Shown here piece after piece: positions 61,625 to 64,000 of a DNA stretch of 64,000 bases (position 1 is its first letter; every line of letters starts with the position of its first letter). The notes beneath the pieces are model-generated. The model was not told the origin of the DNA, searched no databases, and was given only the letters and a program-made list of their open reading frames with translations. Position numbers and translations under genes: made by a program. The stretch comes from an uncultured Paracoccaceae bacterium (GTDB lineage: Bacteria; Pseudomonadota; Alphaproteobacteria; Rhodobacterales; Rhodobacteraceae). The stretch spans positions 124,001-188,000 of the forward strand of contig CANLYJ010000001.1 of assembly GCA_947495295.1 (NCBI GenBank), given 5' to 3'.

Positions 61625-62386
61625 ATGTCTGATACAACACCAAACAGCGGCCCTGCCAAAGGCTTCCTTGCAAAGCACGCGATCCTGGAACGCAGCCCGA
61701 CATTGCTTCTTGTTTCCTCCCTGTTGGTGGTGACGGTGGGTGGGATCGTGGAAATCGCACCCCTGTTCTACCTCGAAAACACCATTGAAAAGGTAGAAGG
61801 GGTGCGACCATATTCGCCACTGGAACTGGCGGGGCGCGACATCTACATCCGCGAAGGATGCTATGTCTGTCACAGCCAGATGATCCGGCCCATGCGGGAC
61901 GAGGTTGAACGCTACGGGCATTACTCACTGGCAGCGGAATCCATGTATGACCACCCGCACCAATGGGGGTCCAAACGGACCGGGCCTGATCTGGCCCGGG
62001 TCGGTGGGAAATATTCGGACGCATGGCATCTGGATCACATGATCAAACCACAGGCTGTTGTGCCTGAATCGATCATGCCCGGCTATGCCTATCTGCTCGA
62101 TACGCAGGTGAACGCGGAATACACCGCCGATCTGGTCGCGACACACAGCTTTATCGGGGTGCCTTACACCGAAGAGATGGTCGAAGTGGCCGCCGCCGAC
62201 GTGCTGGCACAGGCCGACCCGGACACGGATGCCTATGACGATCTGCTCGAACGGTATCCGGGCGCACAAATCCGCAATTTCGACGGGGCGCCGGGTGTGT
62301 CCGAAATGGATGCGCTGATCGCCTATCTGCAAATGCTGGGGACAACGGTCGATTTCTCGACTTTCACCCCCGATGCCAGCCGCTAA
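61625..62386 (+). CDS. ccoO: cbb3-type cytochrome c oxidase subunit II (mono-heme)
   Basis: A 253-residue membrane-anchored cytochrome c. One N-terminal helix (about residues 24-45), then the heme site [16 protein letters not shown] (about residues 78-93) and the distal Met in [13 protein letters not shown]. It passes electrons from CcoP to CcoN. AAGGAGGG lies eight bases upstream of the ATG. Confidence 0.97.
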   Translation: MSDTTPNSGPAKGFLAKHAILERSPTLLLVSSLLVVTVGGIVEIAPLFYLENTIEKVEGVRPYSPLELAGRDIYIREGCYVCHSQMIRPMRDEVERYGHYSLAAESMYDHPHQWGSKRTGPDLARVGGKYSDAWHLDHMIKPQAVVPESIMPGYAYLLDTQVNAEYTADLVATHSFIGVPYTEEMVEVAAADVLAQADPDTDAYDDLLERYPGAQIRNFDGAPGVSEMDALIAYLQMLGTTVDFSTFTPDASR

Positions 62387-62397
62387 GGAGACCTGAC

Positions 62398-62601
62398 ATG
62401 GATACCTATTCACTCCTGCGCGAAATTGCCGATAGCTGGGTGCTTCTGGCGATGTTCGTCTTCTTTCTGGGCACGATTATCTGGGCCTTTCGGCCCGGCA
62501 GCCGGAAAGTCCATGACGACACCAGCCAGATCCCCTTCCGTAACGAGGACCGTCCCGGCGATGCCGCCAGCGACACCAACACCAAGGAGCTGCAATCATG
62601 A
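62398..62601 (+). CDS. ccoQ: cbb3-type oxidase assembly/stability subunit
   Basis: A 67-residue single-helix protein (helix WVLLAMFVFFLGTIIWAFRP) with a short charged tail. CcoQ stabilises the cbb3 complex. AAGGAG lies upstream; the last four bases overlap ccoP (ATGA). Confidence 0.93.
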   Translation: MDTYSLLREIADSWVLLAMFVFFLGTIIWAFRPGSRKVHDDTSQIPFRNEDRPGDAASDTNTKELQS

Positions 62602-63470
62602 GCAGCAAGGACAACAAAGATATCGACGACGTCACCGGCATCGACACAACGGGTCACGCCTGGGACGGGATCAAGGAACTGAATAACCCGCTCCCGCGGT
62701 GGTGGCTCTGGTGCTTTTATCTGACGATCTTCTGGGGGATTTGCTATTCGATCGCCTATCCCGCCTGGCCGCTGGTCAAAGGGGCGACAGCCGGGGTGTT
62801 GGGCTATTCCACCCGGGCCGAGGTCGCGGAAGAAATCAACCGGTTCGAGGAAGCAAACGCAGAGATTTCCGCGCAGCTTGCCTCTGCCGATCTCAATACC
62901 TTGGCCGAAAACGAAGAATTGCAGCGCTTTGCCACCTCTGCCGGTGGTGCGGTGTTCCGCAACAATTGTTCGCAATGTCACGGGTCCGGGGCTGCGGGTG
63001 CTGTCGGCTATCCCAACCTTCTGGATGATGACTGGCTTTGGGGCGGTGACTTCGAAAACATCACCTATACCATCCGTCACGGTATCCGGAATGAGGAAGA
63101 CTGGGATGCCCGTTACTCCGAAATGACGGCCTATGACGAGATCCTTAGCGACGAAGAGATTGATGCGACCGTGCAATATGTGCGTCAAATCTCGGGCCAG
63201 GACCATGATGCGACGCTTGCGGGCGCGGGGGAGGCGACATTCATGGACAATTGCGCCGCCTGTCACGGCGATGATGGCAAGGGCAGCTATGATCTGGGCG
63301 CGCCCAATCTGACGGACGCGATCTGGCTCTATGGTGGCGATGCGGCCACGCTGGAAGAAACCATTCGTTACGCCCGGTTTGGTGTGATGCCACCCTGGGG
63401 CTCGCGGCTCAGCGAAGCTGAAATCAAGGCGGTTTCCGCATATGTTCACCAGTTGGGCGGCGGCGAATAA
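62598..63470 (+). CDS. ccoP: cbb3-type cytochrome c oxidase subunit III (di-heme)
   Basis: A 290-residue protein with one membrane helix (about residues 36-56, WWLWCFYLTIFWGICYSIAY), and two cytochrome c domains with heme sites CSQCH (about residue 125) and CAACH (about residue 217), each followed by a distal Met region. It accepts electrons from the cytochrome bc1 complex via soluble or membrane cytochromes. It ends the operon; a terminator follows at 63535. Confidence 0.97.
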   Translation: MSSKDNKDIDDVTGIDTTGHAWDGIKELNNPLPRWWLWCFYLTIFWGICYSIAYPAWPLVKGATAGVLGYSTRAEVAEEINRFEEANAEISAQLASADLNTLAENEELQRFATSAGGAVFRNNCSQCHGSGAAGAVGYPNLLDDDWLWGGDFENITYTIRHGIRNEEDWDARYSEMTAYDEILSDEEIDATVQYVRQISGQDHDATLAGAGEATFMDNCAACHGDDGKGSYDLGAPNLTDAIWLYGGDAATLEETIRYARFGVMPPWGSRLSEAEIKAVSAYVHQLGGGE

Positions 63471-63534
63471 AACAGATCACCGCTGACCCCGGACACCTGT
63501 TCGCGCGTTTCGTCCGGGTCGGCGTGAAGGGAAG

Positions 63535-63561
63535 GGCACCCGCCACCACGGGTGCCTTTTT
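63535..63561 (+). terminator. rho-independent terminator of ccoNOQP
   Basis: GGCACCCG, 6-base loop CCACCA, CGGGTGCC, then a T-run (63557-63561), 65 bases beyond the ccoP stop. Confidence 0.92.
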
Positions 63562-63622
63562 CTGTTTCTGAACCCCGCGATCTATCCATCCTTGGATGGA
63601 TTGTATGCGGTTCCGGGGTCAC

Positions 63623-64000
63623 CTAACCTGACAGGGACGCATGTGCTGCGGCCATCACCGCCCTGCGGGATGGCAATCCCAGCGCCTGCAAAATGGCATG
63701 AACGTGATCCTTGACCGTAGGCACAGTGATATTGAGCGCTTTGGAAATCTCTTTGTTTGACTTGCCCTCAATCAGTAACCCGGCCACCTGGCGTTGGCGG
63801 GCGGTCAACGGGGTCAGCAGCGCATCGTCATGGGGTGCCTGTGTCAGGGTGACCAGCGGCGCACCAATCACGGCACTGGCGTCCAGATCAATCTTCAGCC
63901 GCATCCCCGGCTGGGCCAATGGGGCCAGCGTGGTCAGTGCGGCCACCGGGATCGGACCTTGCGGAGCACCGGTCAACCCTTCCAGCGTTTCTGACAACGC
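63623..64000 (-). CDS. LuxR-type helix-turn-helix regulator, C-terminal part (cut by window end)
   Basis: At least 125 residues. The C-terminus has a clear LuxR/GerE DNA-binding domain: LTARQRQVAGLLIEGKSNKEISKALNI, then TVPTVKDHVHAILQALGLPSRR. The upstream part is not a typical receiver or autoinducer domain as far as it is visible. The frame continues past the window edge (only a TTG lies near the end), so the N-terminus is missing. It faces ccoP and stops 62 bases after the terminator. The usual cbb3 assembly genes (ccoGHIS) do not appear before it. Confidence 0.75.
   Translation of the reverse strand, partial: ALSETLEGLTGAPQGPIPVAALTTLAPLAQPGMRLKIDLDASAVIGAPLVTLTQAPHDDALLTPLTARQRQVAGLLIEGKSNKEISKALNITVPTVKDHVHAILQALGLPSRRAVMAAAHASLSG

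Noticed and set aside
60598..61659. 353-codon open frame on the minus strand opposite ccoN/ccoO
   Set aside because: It is exactly antisense to well-supported oxidase genes, has no recognisable motifs and is rich in His, Arg and Gln as expected for the reverse frame of such genes.
62406..63449. 347-codon open frame on the minus strand opposite ccoQ/ccoP
   Set aside because: Antisense shadow of ccoP with no domain and no ribosome site.

Overview
The window is about 64 kb of chromosome from an alphaproteobacterium, almost certainly a marine Rhodobacteraceae (Roseobacter-type) bacterium. The evidence is gene content and synteny: an irr-fabA-fabB-fabI block, miaB-phoH-ybeY-corC-lnt-metK with a SAM/SAH-type riboswitch on metK, an mreBCD-mrdA-rodA block, FnrL near ccoNOQP, TRAP transporters, a class II EPSP synthase, and a REP/RAYT system. 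Base composition looks moderately high in GC and coding is dense. The genus cannot be fixed from this sequence alone.

Layout. 1-4.9 kb: HAD hydrolase, FKBP-type isomerase, ClpP-like lipoprotein, SRPBCC protein, and an aldo/keto reductase divergent from its likely AraC regulator. 4.9-7.9 kb: an IS110 transposase scar, a GGDEF-EAL protein, and a 660-base non-coding stretch with palindromes and an 11-bp tandem repeat. 7.9-11.7 kb: unsaturated fatty acid synthesis genes (fabI, fabB, fabA) with divergent irr; the fabA-fabB junction carries a G-run tract and an oppositely oriented GNAT-like gene. 11.7-13.9 kb: a membrane protein, a RAYT-type transposase flanked by inverted REP hairpins, and a glycosyltransferase. 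14-24.3 kb: housekeeping genes for tRNA and rRNA maturation, lipoprotein acylation, SAM synthesis, shikimate pathway and CMP kinase, with a complete REPIN between metK and trmB. 24.5-29 kb: tRNA-Gln, a BON-MscS channel, kdsA and a partial capsule export set (KpsE/KpsT-like). 29-38 kb: a uracil-DNA glycosylase family protein, SseB family protein, thioredoxin-like protein, hydroxyacid dehydrogenase and the cell-shape operon. 38-40.7 kb: cupin-leuA operon preceded by a leucine-rich leader peptide (probable attenuator). 40.7-45.9 kb: DUF1194 protein, a propeller protein, an SDR, an FeS-type photolyase/cryptochrome, and a LysM-DctP fusion. 46-56.5 kb: a carbohydrate-use region (LacI regulator with a perfect 24-bp palindrome upstream, xylose isomerase, TIM-barrel isomerase, Gfo/Idh/MocA oxidoreductase, GMC oxidoreductase, TRAP transporter, IclR regulator). 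56.5-64 kb: low-oxygen respiration (FnrL, Hint-domain protein, two universal stress proteins, FNR box, ccoNOQP) and a LuxR-type HTH protein cut by the window end.

The most noteworthy non-textbook signals are: a RAYT that appears to have lost a catalytic HUH histidine and its catalytic tyrosine while sitting between two inverted REPs; a probably leaderless leucine attenuator in front of cupin-leuA; an orphan LysM-DctP fusion; a dispersed 11-bp (GTCGGC-N5) tandem repeat; and the G-run tract plus inserted gene inside the fab block. No CRISPR array, prophage or intact insertion sequence was seen.
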